A DNA stretch of 64,000 bases from Rhodothermus marinus (GCF_009936275.1 NZ_AP019797.1:1541501-1605500); one strand, 5' to 3'; shown: positions 36,833 to 47,251, numbered from the stretch's first letter. Notes: generated by a model not told the origin, from the letters alone. Made by a program: numbers and translations.

Positions 36833-38323
36833 TCAGTCCTGCGCCGTGTCGATCTGGGCCCGTTGCAGGCGACCGCTGTAGTCGATGTAGACGGTCTTCG
36901 TTTCCGTGTAGAAGTCGAACACCTCCCAGCCGCCTTCGCGGTGGCCGTTCCCGGTCTGTTTGACCCCGCCAAAAGGCATATGGGCCTCTGCGCCGATCGT
37001 AGGCGCATTGACGTACACGATCCCGGCTTCCAGCTCCTGAATGGCCCGGAAGGCGCGTCCGATGTCGCGCGTGTAGATGGACGAAGAGAGCCCGTATCGC
37101 ACGTTGTTGGCCACCTCGATGGCTTCTTCCAGCGAGCCCACCTTCAGCACCGAGAGCACCGGCCCGAAAATTTCCTCCTGCGCAATGCGCATCTCGGGCC
37201 GGACGTCCACAAAGATGGTGGGCTCGAAGAAAAAGCCGTCGTCAAGGCCCGGGCCGGTAGCGCGTTTGCCCCCGAGCACGAGCCGCGCCCCTTCCTTGAG
37301 GCCGATTTCGACGTAGCGCTGCACTTTTTCGAGCGCGGCCTGATTGATGAGCGGGCCCATGTCGGTCCCTTCCTCGTTGCCGTCGCCCAGGCGCAGGCGG
37401 CGGGCTTCTTCGCAGAGGCGCTCGACGACTTCGTCGTGCACGGCTTCGTGCAGAATGAGCCGACTGGTGGCCGTGCAGCGCTGTCCCGTAGTGCCGAAGG
37501 CACCCCAGAGCACGCCGTTGACAACCAGATCCAGATCGGCGTCTTCCATAACGATGAGCGGGTTTTTGCCGCCCATCTCCAGCGAACACCGCTTGTGCAA
37601 CCGACCGCAGATGCCGCCGATGCGCGATCCGACTTCGGAGGAGCCAGTGAATGAGATGGCGTTGACGTCCGGATGCTCCACGAGCGCCGCGCCGGCTTCG
37701 GCGTCGCCGTGCACCAGATTGATCACGCCCGGCGGTACGCCCGCGTCGATGAGCGTCTGCACGAAAAGCATCCCGCTGTGCGGGGCGTCCTCACTCGGCT
37801 TGAAGACCACCGTGTTGCCGCAGGCCAGTGCGGGGAAGATCTTCCAGCTCGGCACGGCCACCGGGAAGTTCCAGGCCGTGATGACGCCCACCACGCCCAG
37901 CGGCTGCCGGATCGTCATGTTGAACTTATTGGGCAATTCGCTGGGCACGGTGTGGCCGAAGAGGCGGCGCGTCTCGCTGGCCGCGTAGTAGGCCGTGTCG
38001 ATGGCCTCCTGCACGTCGCCGCGCGTCTCGAAAAACGGCTTGCCCATCTCGCGCGTCATGGCGCGGGCAATTTCATTCTTTCGTTCGCGCAGCAGATCGC
38101 CCGCCCGACGCAGAATCTCGCCGCGCTGGGGCGCCGGCATGCGACGCCAGGCCGGAAAAGCCGCCCGGGCAGCCGCGACGGCCCGGTCCACGTCTTCCGC
38201 AGAAGACCGGGGAAACAGACCGATCAGATCGGACCAGCGGGCCGGGTTGCGGTCCTCGAACGTGCGACCCGAGGCCGATTCGACCCACTCACCGTTGATG
38301 TAGTTGTGAAAAATCGTCGCCAT
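36833..38323 (-). CDS. NAD(P)-dependent aldehyde dehydrogenase
   Basis: A 496-residue aldehyde dehydrogenase that oxidises an aldehyde to its acid. Key blocks are the cofactor strand [49 protein letters not shown], catalytic glutamate in [11 protein letters not shown] and catalytic cysteine in [14 protein letters not shown]. The N terminus [24 protein letters not shown] is typical of semialdehyde-type enzymes (for example ketoglutarate or aminoadipate semialdehyde), but the substrate is not fixed by these motifs. The ATG at 38323 is used; the upstream extension is not family-like. Divergent from the aminotransferase gene; a shared amino-acid pathway is possible but not shown. Confidence 0.94.
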   Translation of the reverse strand: MATIFHNYINGEWVESASGRTFEDRNPARWSDLIGLFPRSSAEDVDRAVAAARAAFPAWRRMPAPQRGEILRRAGDLLRERKNEIARAMTREMGKPFFETRGDVQEAIDTAYYAASETRRLFGHTVPSELPNKFNMTIRQPLGVVGVITAWNFPVAVPSWKIFPALACGNTVVFKPSEDAPHSGMLFVQTLIDAGVPPGVINLVHGDAEAGAALVEHPDVNAISFTGSSEVGSRIGGICGRLHKRCSLEMGGKNPLIVMEDADLDLVVNGVLWGAFGTTGQRCTATSRLILHEAVHDEVVERLCEEARRLRLGDGNEEGTDMGPLINQAALEKVQRYVEIGLKEGARLVLGGKRATGPGLDDGFFFEPTIFVDVRPEMRIAQEEIFGPVLSVLKVGSLEEAIEVANNVRYGLSSSIYTRDIGRAFRAIQELEAGIVYVNAPTIGAEAHMPFGGVKQTGNGHREGGWEVFDFYTETKTVYIDYSGRLQRAQIDTAQD

Positions 38324-38378
38324 GAGGAAACCTGTCGTCTGTTTGGAAGCGTTTCCGAAGGGTTCCTGCTTAAGATAG

Positions 38379-38413
38379 GACATCCCGGTGCCTCTTGCCA
38401 GAGGCCGGGTGTC
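38379..38413. other. Long bulged hairpin between divergent genes
   Basis: GACA, CCCGG and CCTCT on the left pair with AGAGG, CCGGG and TGTC on the right around a TGCC loop, giving fourteen pairs with two small bulges. It lies between the aldehyde dehydrogenase start (38323, minus) and the aminotransferase start (38471, plus). It could be an RNA leader structure of the minus-strand gene or a DNA-level palindrome. Confidence 0.4.
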
Positions 38414-38416
38414 TGC

Positions 38417-38445
38417 TTTTGCCGTAAAGAAAAGCCGTATATTTC
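38417..38445 (+). promoter_or_regulatory. Candidate promoter of the aminotransferase gene
   Basis: TTTTG (38417-38421), then 16 bases, then TATATTTC (38438-38445), is one mismatch from the TAnnTTTG -7 element. The predicted start lies about 20 bases before the ATG at 38471. Confidence 0.45.
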
Positions 38446-38470
38446 AAGTTCATTGCTGCTACGACGAACG

Positions 38471-39703
38471 ATGAAGCCCATGACGGATCGTTCCGCCCTG
38501 CTGTCGTCGCTGGAAGCGCGGCTGGCCACGCGCGTGCGCGTCGTACCGCCCAGCGGCATTCGGCGCTTTTTCGAGATTGCCGCCACCATGGAAGACGTGA
38601 TCTCGCTGGGCATCGGCGAGCCGGATTTCGTCTCGCCGCCGGCGGCCATCGAAGCGGCGATCGCCTCATTGCGAGCCGGACAGACCGGCTATACGGCCAA
38701 CGCCGGCCTGATGGAGCTCCGGGAAGCCATTGCCGAAGAGCTGGCCCGACGCTACGGTGTGCACTACGATCCGGCGCGCGAGATTCTCGTCACCGTCGGC
38801 GTGGCCGAGGGCATCCAGCTGGCCATGCTGGCGCTGGTGGAGCCGGGCGACGAGGTGCTCATTCCGGAACCCTGCTTTGTTTCGTACGGACCGACCGCCG
38901 TGTTTGCCGGTGGCCGGGTGGTCTACGTGCCGACCTCGGTGGAAAACGACTTCCAGGTGACGGCCGCCGATCTGGAGCCCTACATCACGCCGCGCACGAA
39001 GGTGCTCATGATCGGCTACCCGAACAATCCGACCGGGGCCGTGCTGCGGCGCAGGACGATGGAGGAGATCGGCGAGCTGGTGATCAAGCACGACCTGTTT
39101 ATCATCTCGGATGAAATCTACGATCGGCTGATCTACGGCCGCGCCTATGAGGAGGGGCACGTGTGCGTGCCGTCGATCCCGGGGCTCCGGGAGCGCACCG
39201 TGCTGCTGGGGGGCTTTTCCAAGGATTATGCGATGACGGGCTGGCGGATCGGCTATGCCTGCGCGCCCGAGCCCATTCTGAAGGCGATGTACAAGCTGCA
39301 CCAGTACATCGTGATGAGTGCGCCGACGATGGGGCAGGTGGCCGCCCTGGCAGCGCTTCGGGAGGCGCAGGACGACGTGGAGCGGATGCGCCGGGCCTAC
39401 GACGAGCGGCGTCGCGTGATCGTGGATGGTCTGCGCGCGGCCGGTCTGCCCACGTTTGAGCCGGAGGGCGCCTTTTATTGCTTCCCGGACATTCGGCCGA
39501 CCGGACTGACCTCAGAGGAGTTCGCGCAGCGGTTGCTGCGAGAAGAGCACGTGGCGGTGGTACCCGGCGATGCTTTTGGCCCCAGCGGGGCGGGCTATGT
39601 GCGCTGCTCGTATGCCACGTCGCTGGAGAACATCCGGGAGGCGGTGCGGCGGATTCAGCGGTTTGTGGCACGTGTGAAGGAGGAGCGCCAGGTGGAAACC
39701 TGA
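38471..39703 (+). CDS. Class I/II pyridoxal-phosphate aminotransferase
   Basis: A 410-residue fold-type I aminotransferase. Visible are GIGEPDFVSPPAAIEAA, the substrate/cofactor block GYPNNPTGAVL, IISDEIYDRLIYG with the PLP-binding Asp and Tyr, the PLP lysine in LLGGFSKDYAMTGWRIGY, and the carboxylate-binding Arg in GYVRCSYATS. It resembles aspartate/aromatic or N-acetyl-diaminopimelate-type aminotransferases of the Ib group. The exact amino donor and acceptor are not decidable. The ATG at 38471 is used; MTDRSALLSSLEARL at 38480 is equally possible. prfB begins 58 bases later. Confidence 0.93.
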   Translation: MKPMTDRSALLSSLEARLATRVRVVPPSGIRRFFEIAATMEDVISLGIGEPDFVSPPAAIEAAIASLRAGQTGYTANAGLMELREAIAEELARRYGVHYDPAREILVTVGVAEGIQLAMLALVEPGDEVLIPEPCFVSYGPTAVFAGGRVVYVPTSVENDFQVTAADLEPYITPRTKVLMIGYPNNPTGAVLRRRTMEEIGELVIKHDLFIISDEIYDRLIYGRAYEEGHVCVPSIPGLRERTVLLGGFSKDYAMTGWRIGYACAPEPILKAMYKLHQYIVMSAPTMGQVAALAALREAQDDVERMRRAYDERRRVIVDGLRAAGLPTFEPEGAFYCFPDIRPTGLTSEEFAQRLLREEHVAVVPGDAFGPSGAGYVRCSYATSLENIREAVRRIQRFVARVKEERQVET

Positions 39704-39744
39704 GCGAGCGGTTGTCGTTGCCAGAGCCGCACTGTGGAGTCGAT

Positions 39745-39766
39745 CAAAATCCGTTATTGCAATGCA
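39745..39766 (+). repeat. Dispersed CCGTTATTGCAATGC motif, prfB copy
   Basis: A 22-base stretch covering the bases before and including the prfB start codon is identical to the stretch over the galE start codon (53493-53514). In both, the gene's ATG is the ATG inside GCAATGCA. A 16-base core recurs in scpB. Confidence 0.85.
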
Positions 39767-40878
39767 GGAAAAAATTCAAAGCCTGTTAGAGCGTGTGGAC
39801 ACGCTCGGGAGGTTTCTTTGACATCCCCGGGCGTAAAGAGAAAATCGCGAAGCTGAACGAGGAGCGTCTGGCGCCGGGCTTCTGGGACAACCCGGAGCGG
39901 GCGCGTGAGGTCGAAAAGCAAATCGCCGAAGAAGAGTCCTGGGTGGCGGCGTGGGAGCAGCTGCGTCGCCAGGCCGATGATGTACAGACGCTGCTGGAAC
40001 TCCAGCAGGAGGAGCCCGACGCGAACCTGGAAGAAGAGATCGCGCGGGAAGTGGCCCGCCTGGAGCAGCAGCTTGACGAGCTGGAGCTGCGCAGCCTGCT
40101 GACCGATCCCGACGACCACCGGAACGCCATCCTGACCATTCATCCGGGGGCCGGCGGGACGGAAAGCCAGGACTGGGCCGAAATGCTCCTGCGCATGTAC
40201 ACGCGCTGGGGCGAACGACACGGCTACGACGTGGAGCTGCTCGAATACCAGGCGGGCGACGTGGCCGGCATCAAGAGCGCCACGCTGCGCATTGCCGGAC
40301 CCTACGCTTACGGCTATCTGAAGGGCGAGTCTGGCGTACACCGGCTGGTGCGCATCTCGCCGTTCGATGCGAGCGGCCGACGCCATACGTCCTTTGCCAG
40401 CGTGTTCGTCTATCCGGAGATCGACGACTCGATCGAGGTCGACATCCGGCCCGACGAGATCGAAATGCAGACGTTCCGCAGCGGTGGAAAAGGCGGACAG
40501 AACGTCAACAAAGTGGAGACGGGCGTCCGCCTGATCTGGCACGGCAAGCTCTCGAACGGCGAGGAGGCCAGAGTCGTGGCCGAGTGCACCGAAGAACGCA
40601 GCCAGCTTCAGAACCGGCAGCGGGCGCTCACCATGCTCAAAAGCCGGATCTACCAGCTGGAGCGGGAGATCCGCGAGGCCGAAAAGCGCAAGCGGGAGTC
40701 CCAGAAGAAAAAGATCGAGTGGGGGAGTCAGATTCGTTCCTACGTCTTTCAGCCCTACACGATGGTCAACGACCATCGCACCGAAACGAAAGTGACGGAC
40801 GTCCAGGCCGTCATGGACGGTGACCTGGACCCGTTCATCCGGGCCTACCTGCTGTCGCAGGTGAACGAAGCCGCCTGA
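39762..40878 (+). CDS. prfB: Peptide chain release factor 2 (programmed +1 frameshift)
   Basis: Release factor 2, which ends translation at UGA and UAA. Zero frame from ATG 39762 encodes [19 protein letters not shown] and hits TGA at 39819. The ribosome must shift +1 at CTT-TGA-C (39816-39822) and continue in the frame that starts GAC ATC CCC GGG (joined 39762-39818 and 39820-40878). An internal Shine-Dalgarno GGGAGG sits three bases before CTT, the classic spacing. The catalytic GGQ is in [15 protein letters not shown] and the UGA-reading SPF in [11 protein letters not shown]. Low RF2 favours shifting, so the gene is autoregulated. nadB follows after one base. Confidence 0.97.
39807..39822 (+). 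promoter_or_regulatory. RF2 programmed frameshift site
   Basis: GGGAGG (39807-39812), a three-base spacer, then CTT TGA C (39816-39822). This reproduces the E. coli prfB recoding signal of an internal SD, three-base spacer and slippery CUU before UGA C. Confidence 0.95.
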
Positions 40879-40879
40879 A

Positions 40880-42481
40880 ATGCCCGAGCGTTATCAATTC
40901 GATTTTCTGGTCATCGGTAGTGGCATTGCCGGCCTGACGTTTGCGCTGCGCGTGGCCGATCACGGCTCGGTCGCCATCGTCACGAAAAAAGAAAGCGTCG
41001 AGTCGAACACGAACTACGCGCAGGGCGGCATTGCGGCCGTCATGGACGCGGCCGATTCCTTCGAGCAGCACGTGCAGGACACGCTCGAGGCCGGGGCCGG
41101 CCTGTGCGACCGCGAGGTGGTGGAAACGGTCGTGCGGGAAGGGCCCGAACGGGTGCGCGAACTGATGGCGCTCGGGGCGCAGTTCACCCGTGAAAACGGC
41201 CGGCTGCATCTGGGTCGGGAGGGCGGACACTCGCGCAACCGCATCGTGCACGCCGCCGATGCGACCGGCCGCGAGGTCGAGCGGGCGCTGCTGGCGCGCG
41301 TGCGCGCCCACCCGAACATCCACATTTTCGAGTATCACTACGCGGTTGATCTGATCACCGAGCATCATCTGGGCCAGTACGTCTCGCGACTGCGTCCCGA
41401 CATCCACTGCTTCGGGGCGTACGTGCTGGACGAGCGGGCCGACGTGGTGCACACCTTCCTGGCGAAGGCCACGCTGCTGGCCACCGGTGGCTCCGGACAG
41501 GTCTACCTGCACACCACGAATCCGCCAGTTGCCACAGGCGACGGGGTGGCCATGGCCTATCGGGCCAAGGCCCGCGTGGCCAACATGGAGTTCATTCAGT
41601 TTCACCCGACCACGCTTTTCTACCCCGATGGCCCGAAAGAACGCTCGTTTCTGATCAGCGAGGCGGTGCGGGGTGAGGGGGCTCGGCTCTACAACCTGGC
41701 CGGCGAGCGCTTCATGCCGAAGTATGACCCACGGGCTGAGCTGGCCCCGCGCGATATTGTGGCGCGCGCCATCGATGACCAGCTCAAGCGGCGCGGCGAC
41801 CCGCACGTATGGCTGGACATCTCGCACCGGCCGGCCGAGGAAATCAAACGCCACTTCCCGAACATCTACCGGACGCTGCTCGACTATGGCATCGACATGA
41901 CGCAGCAGCCCATTCCGGTCGTGCCGGCTGCTCATTACCAGTGCGGCGGGGTGTTGACCGACCTGCACGGCCGCACTACGATTCACGGCCTCTATGCGGC
42001 CGGCGAGGTGGCCTGCACGGGGCTGCACGGCGCCAACCGACTGGCCAGCAACTCGCTGCTGGAGGCGCTCGTCTTTGCCCGACGGGCGGCCGAAGATGCC
42101 GTGCAGTACATTCAGACGCAGACGTGGCGTACGGACGTGCCGGACTGGGACGACCGAGGCACCGAGCGCCCCCAGGAATGGGTGCTCATTGCGCACAACC
42201 GGGACGAGCTGCGTCGCATCATGTGGGACTACGTGGGCATCGTGCGCTCACAGCTTCGTCTGGAGCGGGCCCTGCGTCGCACCCGGCTGCTCTACGAAGA
42301 AACCGAGGACTTCTACCGTCGCGCCCGGCTCTCGCCGGGGCTGTGCGAACTGCGCAACATGATCGCCGTAGCCTACCTGATCATTCGCAGCGCTCAAATG
42401 CGCCGCGAAAGCCGCGGGCTGCACTACATGCTCGACTATCCGGAACCCGTCGAGAGCGAGCGCCGGCCCACACTGGTCTGA
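40880..42481 (+). CDS. nadB: L-aspartate oxidase
   Basis: A flavoenzyme oxidising L-aspartate to iminoaspartate, the first step of NAD synthesis. The FAD-binding N terminus is [19 protein letters not shown], followed by [17 protein letters not shown]. The active-site region shows [28 protein letters not shown] and [12 protein letters not shown], then ETSHRP-like [27 protein letters not shown]. The C-terminal helical domain is complete; 533 residues is normal. It begins one base after the prfB stop, so the two share a transcript although functionally unrelated. nadA and nadC are not in the window. Confidence 0.96.
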   Translation: MPERYQFDFLVIGSGIAGLTFALRVADHGSVAIVTKKESVESNTNYAQGGIAAVMDAADSFEQHVQDTLEAGAGLCDREVVETVVREGPERVRELMALGAQFTRENGRLHLGREGGHSRNRIVHAADATGREVERALLARVRAHPNIHIFEYHYAVDLITEHHLGQYVSRLRPDIHCFGAYVLDERADVVHTFLAKATLLATGGSGQVYLHTTNPPVATGDGVAMAYRAKARVANMEFIQFHPTTLFYPDGPKERSFLISEAVRGEGARLYNLAGERFMPKYDPRAELAPRDIVARAIDDQLKRRGDPHVWLDISHRPAEEIKRHFPNIYRTLLDYGIDMTQQPIPVVPAAHYQCGGVLTDLHGRTTIHGLYAAGEVACTGLHGANRLASNSLLEALVFARRAAEDAVQYIQTQTWRTDVPDWDDRGTERPQEWVLIAHNRDELRRIMWDYVGIVRSQLRLERALRRTRLLYEETEDFYRRARLSPGLCELRNMIAVAYLIIRSAQMRRESRGLHYMLDYPEPVESERRPTLV

Positions 42482-42567
42482 GGAACCCGTTTTTGAAGCC
42501 GTCGTTTATGCCGTCGGGAGTGAGCGGGTTGTGTAGTCGCCTCCACGGAACGGAGTCGGTGTGTATG

Positions 42568-42595
42568 AAAAGGGGGGCTCAAGCCGCCCTTTTTT
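42568..42595 (+). terminator. Intrinsic terminator after nadB
   Basis: AAGGGGGGC pairs with GCCGCCCTT (one mismatch) around TCAA, followed by a T run ending near 42595. It lies about 90 bases beyond the nadB stop. Confidence 0.75.
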
Positions 42596-42616
42596 CGTTC
42601 AACCCGCTCAGGTAGT

Positions 42617-42649
42617 AACGCCCGGCCGTCCGTGGTGCGGGCGTTTTTT
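42617..42649 (+). terminator. Second hairpin with T run, immediately before rimP
   Basis: AACGCCCG (42617-42624) pairs perfectly with CGGGCGTT (42638-42645), followed by six T. Only 16 bases remain before the rimP ATG, too few for a promoter, so the rimP transcript probably runs through this structure. It may act as an attenuator. Confidence 0.7.
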
Positions 42650-42665
42650 GCAACGAGCGATAACC

Positions 42666-43148
42666 ATGACGCAGACGACGTACGGGACGCCGGCGCTGAT
42701 CGAGCAGATCCGCGCCCGCGTCGAAGAGGTGCTGCAGGGAACGGCGTTCTTTCTGATCGATGTCGTCGTGCGCGGCCGACGGGGCGCGCACGTGGTCGAG
42801 ATTTTCATCGACGGAGATCGCGGTCCCTCGCTTCGGGACCTGGAGCAGCTGAGCCGGGAGATCGGCTTTCTGCTCGACAGCGACGACCTGTTGCCCGGTC
42901 CGTACACGCTGAACGTGTCGTCGCCGGGCGTCGATCGGCCACTGGTGCATCCCCGCCAGTATCCCAAGCACGTAGGGCGGGAGCTGGAGGTGAAACTGGT
43001 GGCCGTCGCCGATGCACCGGCCGAGCGACTGCGCGGGACGTTGCAGCGCGCCGATGCCGAGGCGATCGAGCTGCGGCTTCCCGACGGGTCGCAGCGCCGG
43101 GTGCGCTATGAAGAAATTCAATCGGCCCGCGTCTGCCTGCCCTGGTAA
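42666..43148 (+). CDS. rimP: Ribosome maturation factor RimP
   Basis: Needed for maturation of the 30S subunit. Residues 1-85 form the RimP N-terminal domain (VEEVLQGTAFFLIDVVVRGRRGAHVVEIFIDGDRGPSLRDLEQLSREIGFLLDSDD). The linker YTLNVSSPGVDRPLVHPRQYPKHVGRELEVKL is the best-conserved family block. The C-terminal SH3-like domain follows. The ATG at 42666 gives 160 residues, the expected size; an upstream extension would run through the hairpin. First gene of the rimP-nusA-infB-rbfA-truB-ribF operon. Confidence 0.95.
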   Translation: MTQTTYGTPALIEQIRARVEEVLQGTAFFLIDVVVRGRRGAHVVEIFIDGDRGPSLRDLEQLSREIGFLLDSDDLLPGPYTLNVSSPGVDRPLVHPRQYPKHVGRELEVKLVAVADAPAERLRGTLQRADAEAIELRLPDGSQRRVRYEEIQSARVCLPW

Positions 43149-43178
43149 GGCGGGCCCCAAGACGATGACAGGTGAGCC

Positions 43179-44444
43179 ATGCAGAACAGCGAGCTGGTAT
43201 CCTCCTTTGCGGAAATCGCGCATTCGAAGGGAATCGACCGGGACACGCTCCAGCTGATTGTGGAGGACGTCTTCCGGGCCATGATCCGGAAGCGTTATGG
43301 CTCGGACGAAGCGTTCGAGATCATCTTCAACCCGGATCATGGCGACATCCAGATCCTTCACATCCGGGAGGTTGTGCCCGACTGGGAGCTGGAAGACCCG
43401 GTCACGCAGATTGAGCTGAGCGAGGCGCGCAAGATCGACCCCGATTTCGAGGTCGGCGATGAGGTGGCCAGCGAGGTGAGCATCGCCGAGTTCGGCCGGC
43501 GGGCCATCATGACCGCGCGCCAGACCTTCAGCCAGCGCATTCGCGATCTGGAAAAGGAAAAAATCTATCAGGAATATTCCGAGCTGATTGGCGAAATCGT
43601 CGTCGGTGAAATCTATCAGATTCGCCGGCGCGAGGTGCTGGTCATGCACAACCGCACGGAGTTGATCCTGCCGCGCGAGGAGCAGATCCCGCGCGATCGC
43701 TACCGTAAGGGCGACACGCTCCGGGCGGTTGTCAAAGAGGTGCGTCGTGAAGCGGGCGGTGCGCCGCAGGTGATCATCAGCCGGGCCGATCCGGTCTTTC
43801 TGGAGCGGCTGCTGGAGCTCGAAGTGCCCGAGATCGAAGAGGGCATCGTCGAGATCAAGAAAATCGTGCGGGAGCCCGGCGAGCGCGCCAAGGTGGCCGT
43901 CGTCAGCCACGACGAGCGGGTGGACCCGGTAGGCGCCTGCGTGGGGCTCCGGGGGAACCGGATCCATGCCATCGTGCGCGAGCTGTCCAACGAGAACATC
44001 GACGTCATCGAGTGGTCTGACGATCCCCGGGAGCTGATCAAGCGGGCGCTGGCGCCGGCCAGACCGCTTTCGGTCACGTTGAACGAAGAGGCCAACCCGC
44101 CGCGTGCCAAGGTGGTCGTGCGGGCCGACGAGGTCAGCCAGGCTATCGGGCGAGGTGGGGTCAACATCCGGCTGGCCTCGCGTCTGACCGGCTACGAACT
44201 GGACGTCTACCGGGAAATCCTCCCCGACGAAGAGGATATCGAAATCGAAGAGTTTGCCGACGAGCTGGACGAAGAGATCATCGTGCGGCTGCGCGAGATC
44301 GGTTGCGATACGGCCCGGGCCGTGCTCGACCTTTCGGTCGAAGAGCTGATGCGGCGCTCCGGGCTCGATGCGGAAACCGCGCGGCGCGTGATGCATGTCA
44401 TTCGTTCGGAGTTTGAAGAAGACGAAGAAGAACTGGAAGGCTGA
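43179..44444 (+). CDS. nusA: Transcription termination/antitermination factor NusA
   Basis: Binds RNA polymerase and controls pausing, termination and antitermination. It has the N-terminal polymerase-binding domain ([39 protein letters not shown]), an S1 domain ([21 protein letters not shown]), and two KH domains ([61 protein letters not shown]). A single helix-hairpin-helix unit ends the protein. At 421 residues it lacks the extra acidic repeats of the E. coli form. It follows rimP after 30 bases and precedes infB, the universal order. Confidence 0.97.
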   Translation: MQNSELVSSFAEIAHSKGIDRDTLQLIVEDVFRAMIRKRYGSDEAFEIIFNPDHGDIQILHIREVVPDWELEDPVTQIELSEARKIDPDFEVGDEVASEVSIAEFGRRAIMTARQTFSQRIRDLEKEKIYQEYSELIGEIVVGEIYQIRRREVLVMHNRTELILPREEQIPRDRYRKGDTLRAVVKEVRREAGGAPQVIISRADPVFLERLLELEVPEIEEGIVEIKKIVREPGERAKVAVVSHDERVDPVGACVGLRGNRIHAIVRELSNENIDVIEWSDDPRELIKRALAPARPLSVTLNEEANPPRAKVVVRADEVSQAIGRGGVNIRLASRLTGYELDVYREILPDEEDIEIEEFADELDEEIIVRLREIGCDTARAVLDLSVEELMRRSGLDAETARRVMHVIRSEFEEDEEELEG

Positions 44445-44476
44445 ACGCCGATCGCAGGAGGACGCAACAGGCGCTT

Positions 44477-47251
44477 ATGGCAAAGAAGTTCAAAATCCGG
44501 CTATTCAAGCTGGCCAAAGAGCTGAACGTCGGGATCGACACCATTGAGCAGCAGCTCGAAGAGCTGGGCTATGCCCATGCGCTTTCCGGTCGGGGAGCCA
44601 ATGCCGTCCTGGAAGATGAGGACGCCTACGAGGCACTCCTGGAGGTGTTTGCCCACGACCGGAAGGTGGCGGCCCGGCTGAAAGAATTGCGTGAAGCGCG
44701 CGAGGCGGCCGCCCGGGCAGCGAAGGCGGAGGCAGAGGCGGCCGAGGCCGTCGAAGAAGTCGAAGAAGAAGCCGTTGAAGAAGTGCCGGCTTCAGCGTCG
44801 GCCGCCGAAGAGACCGAGCAGGAAGCTACGGAAACAGCCGTCGAAGAAACCACCGGGGAGCCGGAGGTTGAAGCGCCTGCTGCGTCTGTTGAAGCGGTGG
44901 AGGCGGAGGAGGTCGCCGAGGAGGTCTCGGCCGAGCCCACGCCTGCCCCTGAACAGGAAGAAGAAGCGGAAGTGGTGGCAATAGCGGCTGCGACGGAGGA
45001 ATCCAAGGCGGAGGCCGAGGCATCCGAGCCCGAAACGCCTGCGGCGGCCGAGGCTGAAGCGGCTCCGACGGAGGAGGCCCCTGAGCCCGCTGGGGAAGAA
45101 AAGAAAGAAGAGGACGAGGTAATCCGGGCGCAGGTGGTGCTCCAGGGAGCCAAGGTCGTCGGTAAAATCGACCTGTCGAAAGTCGAAGACGATGAGACGC
45201 GGTCTGGTAAGCGCAAACGCAAACGGAAGCGAAAAGCGAAGCCCGCACCGGACGAAGAAGTCGTCAAAGTAGCCGTTGAGGACGAGGAGGAGGAAAAAAC
45301 ACGAAGCAAGCGCAAACGCAAACGCAAGCGGATTCGCCGCGTCGACGAGGAGGAAGTCGAACAGTCGCTGCAGGAGACGCTTCGTGAGCTGGAGCAGGGC
45401 GTCAGCCGCATACGTCAGCGCCGGCGCCGTGAACGGCGTGAACGTCATGCGCAGGAACGGGAACGGGAGGCGTTGCGAGAAGCGCAGGAAGCTCGCAAAC
45501 TCCGGGTGACGGAGTATATCTCGGTGGGCGAGCTGGCCGAGTTGATGGGGGTCGAGGTCAGCGAAGTGATCTCGACGCTCTTCAATGCAGGGATGATCGT
45601 CTCCATCAACCAGCGGCTCGACGCCGACACGATCCAGTTCGTGGCAGATGAATTCGGCTACGAAGTCGAATTCATCACCGACTACAACGAGCTGGAGATA
45701 GAAATCCCGGAGGATCGACCGGAAGATCTGCAGCCGCGGGCACCCATCGTTACGGTGATGGGGCACGTCGACCACGGCAAGACATCGCTTCTGGACTACA
45801 TCCGCAAGACGAACGTGGTGGCCGGCGAGGCCGGGGGCATCACGCAGCACATCGGCGCCTACCATGTGGAGCTGCCGGACGGTCGGTACATCACCTTCCT
45901 GGACACGCCGGGGCACGAAGCCTTCACGGCCATGCGTGCTCGCGGCGCCAAGGTGACAGACATCGTGATCCTGGTGGTGGCGGCCGACGATGGCGTGATG
46001 CCGCAGACGATCGAGGCCATCAACCACGCCAAAGCTGCCGGTGTGCCCATCGTGGTGGCCGTTACCAAGATCGACAAGCCCGAGGCCAACCCGCAGCGCG
46101 TTCTCCAACAGCTGGCCGAACACGGCGTGCTGGTCGAGCAGTACGGCGGTCAGGTGCAGTGCGCCTTCGTTTCGGCCAAGACCGGCGAGGGGGTCGATGA
46201 TCTGCTCGAAAAGGTACTGCTGGAGGCCGAGTTGCACGATCTGAAGGCGAACCCGAATCGCCCGGCCGTCGGCACCATCATCGAAAGCCGCGTGGAAAAA
46301 GGACGCGGCAACGTGGCCACCGTGCTGGTGCAGAACGGGACGCTCCGCGTGGGCGATCCCTTCGTGGCTGGCGTGACGAGTGGCCGCGTGCGGGCGATGT
46401 TCGACGAGCGGGGCAACCGCGTTGAGGCCGCCGGACCCTCCATTCCGGTGCTGGTGCTCGGTTTCGACGAACTGCCCGAGGTCGGCGACCAGTTCGTGGT
46501 CGTGCCCGACGAAAAAGAAGCAAGGGCGATCGCCCAGAAGCGTCAGCAGATCCGCCGTGAGCAGATGCTGCGCAAGCAGCGTCGCATCTCGCTCGACGAG
46601 ATCAGCCGGCGCATGGCACAGGGTGAGCGCCTGAAGGAACTCAACCTGATCATCAAAGGCGATGTGGCCGGTTCGGTCGAGGCGCTGAGCGACGCGCTTC
46701 TGAAGCTCTCGACCGACGAGGTGGCCGTGAACATCATCCACAGCGGCGTCGGCGCCATCACCGAAAGCGACGTGATGCTGGCTTCGGCCTCCGACGCCAT
46801 CATCATCGGCTTCCAGGTGCGTCCCACCAGCAGCGCCCGCCAGCTGGCCGAACGCGAGCATGTGGACATCCGGCTCTACTCGGTCATCTATCAGGCCATC
46901 GAGGATGTGCGCGACGCCCTGGAAGGGCTGCTGTCGCCCGAAAAGACCGAGCAGATTGTGGGCGTGGCCGAGGTGCGCGAGACGTTCAAGATCCCGAAGG
47001 TTGGTACGGTGGCCGGCTGCCGGGTCGTCGAAGGACGCATTCGCCGGGGCGACCGCGTGCGCGTCATTCGCGACGGGGTGGTCATCTACGAAGGCGCGAT
47101 CTCGTCGCTCAAACGCTTCAAGGAGGACGTGCGGGAGGTGCAGAGCGGCTACGAGTGCGGCATGGGCATCGAAAACTTCAACGATATCAAGGTGGGCGAC
47201 CAGATCGAGGCCTTTGAGATCGTCGAACAGCGGCGCAAACTGGAGGTCTGA
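44477..47251 (+). CDS. infB: Translation initiation factor IF-2
   Basis: A GTPase that places initiator tRNA on the ribosome. G1 is [17 protein letters not shown] near residue 430, with [28 protein letters not shown] and the specificity motif reading TKID instead of the usual NKID. Domains II-IV follow in full. The N-terminal 400 residues include the small IF2_N fold ([30 protein letters not shown]), a long Glu/Ala-rich stretch (75-215) and two basic KRKRKRK runs near 240 and 275. The 924-residue length reflects this extension. The stop overlaps the rbfA start by one base. Confidence 0.97.
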   Translation: MAKKFKIRLFKLAKELNVGIDTIEQQLEELGYAHALSGRGANAVLEDEDAYEALLEVFAHDRKVAARLKELREAREAAARAAKAEAEAAEAVEEVEEEAVEEVPASASAAEETEQEATETAVEETTGEPEVEAPAASVEAVEAEEVAEEVSAEPTPAPEQEEEAEVVAIAAATEESKAEAEASEPETPAAAEAEAAPTEEAPEPAGEEKKEEDEVIRAQVVLQGAKVVGKIDLSKVEDDETRSGKRKRKRKRKAKPAPDEEVVKVAVEDEEEEKTRSKRKRKRKRIRRVDEEEVEQSLQETLRELEQGVSRIRQRRRRERRERHAQEREREALREAQEARKLRVTEYISVGELAELMGVEVSEVISTLFNAGMIVSINQRLDADTIQFVADEFGYEVEFITDYNELEIEIPEDRPEDLQPRAPIVTVMGHVDHGKTSLLDYIRKTNVVAGEAGGITQHIGAYHVELPDGRYITFLDTPGHEAFTAMRARGAKVTDIVILVVAADDGVMPQTIEAINHAKAAGVPIVVAVTKIDKPEANPQRVLQQLAEHGVLVEQYGGQVQCAFVSAKTGEGVDDLLEKVLLEAELHDLKANPNRPAVGTIIESRVEKGRGNVATVLVQNGTLRVGDPFVAGVTSGRVRAMFDERGNRVEAAGPSIPVLVLGFDELPEVGDQFVVVPDEKEARAIAQKRQQIRREQMLRKQRRISLDEISRRMAQGERLKELNLIIKGDVAGSVEALSDALLKLSTDEVAVNIIHSGVGAITESDVMLASASDAIIIGFQVRPTSSARQLAEREHVDIRLYSVIYQAIEDVRDALEGLLSPEKTEQIVGVAEVRETFKIPKVGTVAGCRVVEGRIRRGDRVRVIRDGVVIYEGAISSLKRFKEDVREVQSGYECGMGIENFNDIKVGDQIEAFEIVEQRRKLEV

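Noticed and set aside
37673-38470. Long plus-strand extension upstream of the aminotransferase
   Set aside because: The extension is antisense to the aldehyde dehydrogenase and not protein-like; the family N terminus begins at 38471.
44792-46861. A 689-codon minus-strand open frame opposite infB
   Set aside because: Shadow of the IF-2 gene; no motif, and composition typical of antisense GC-rich sequence.
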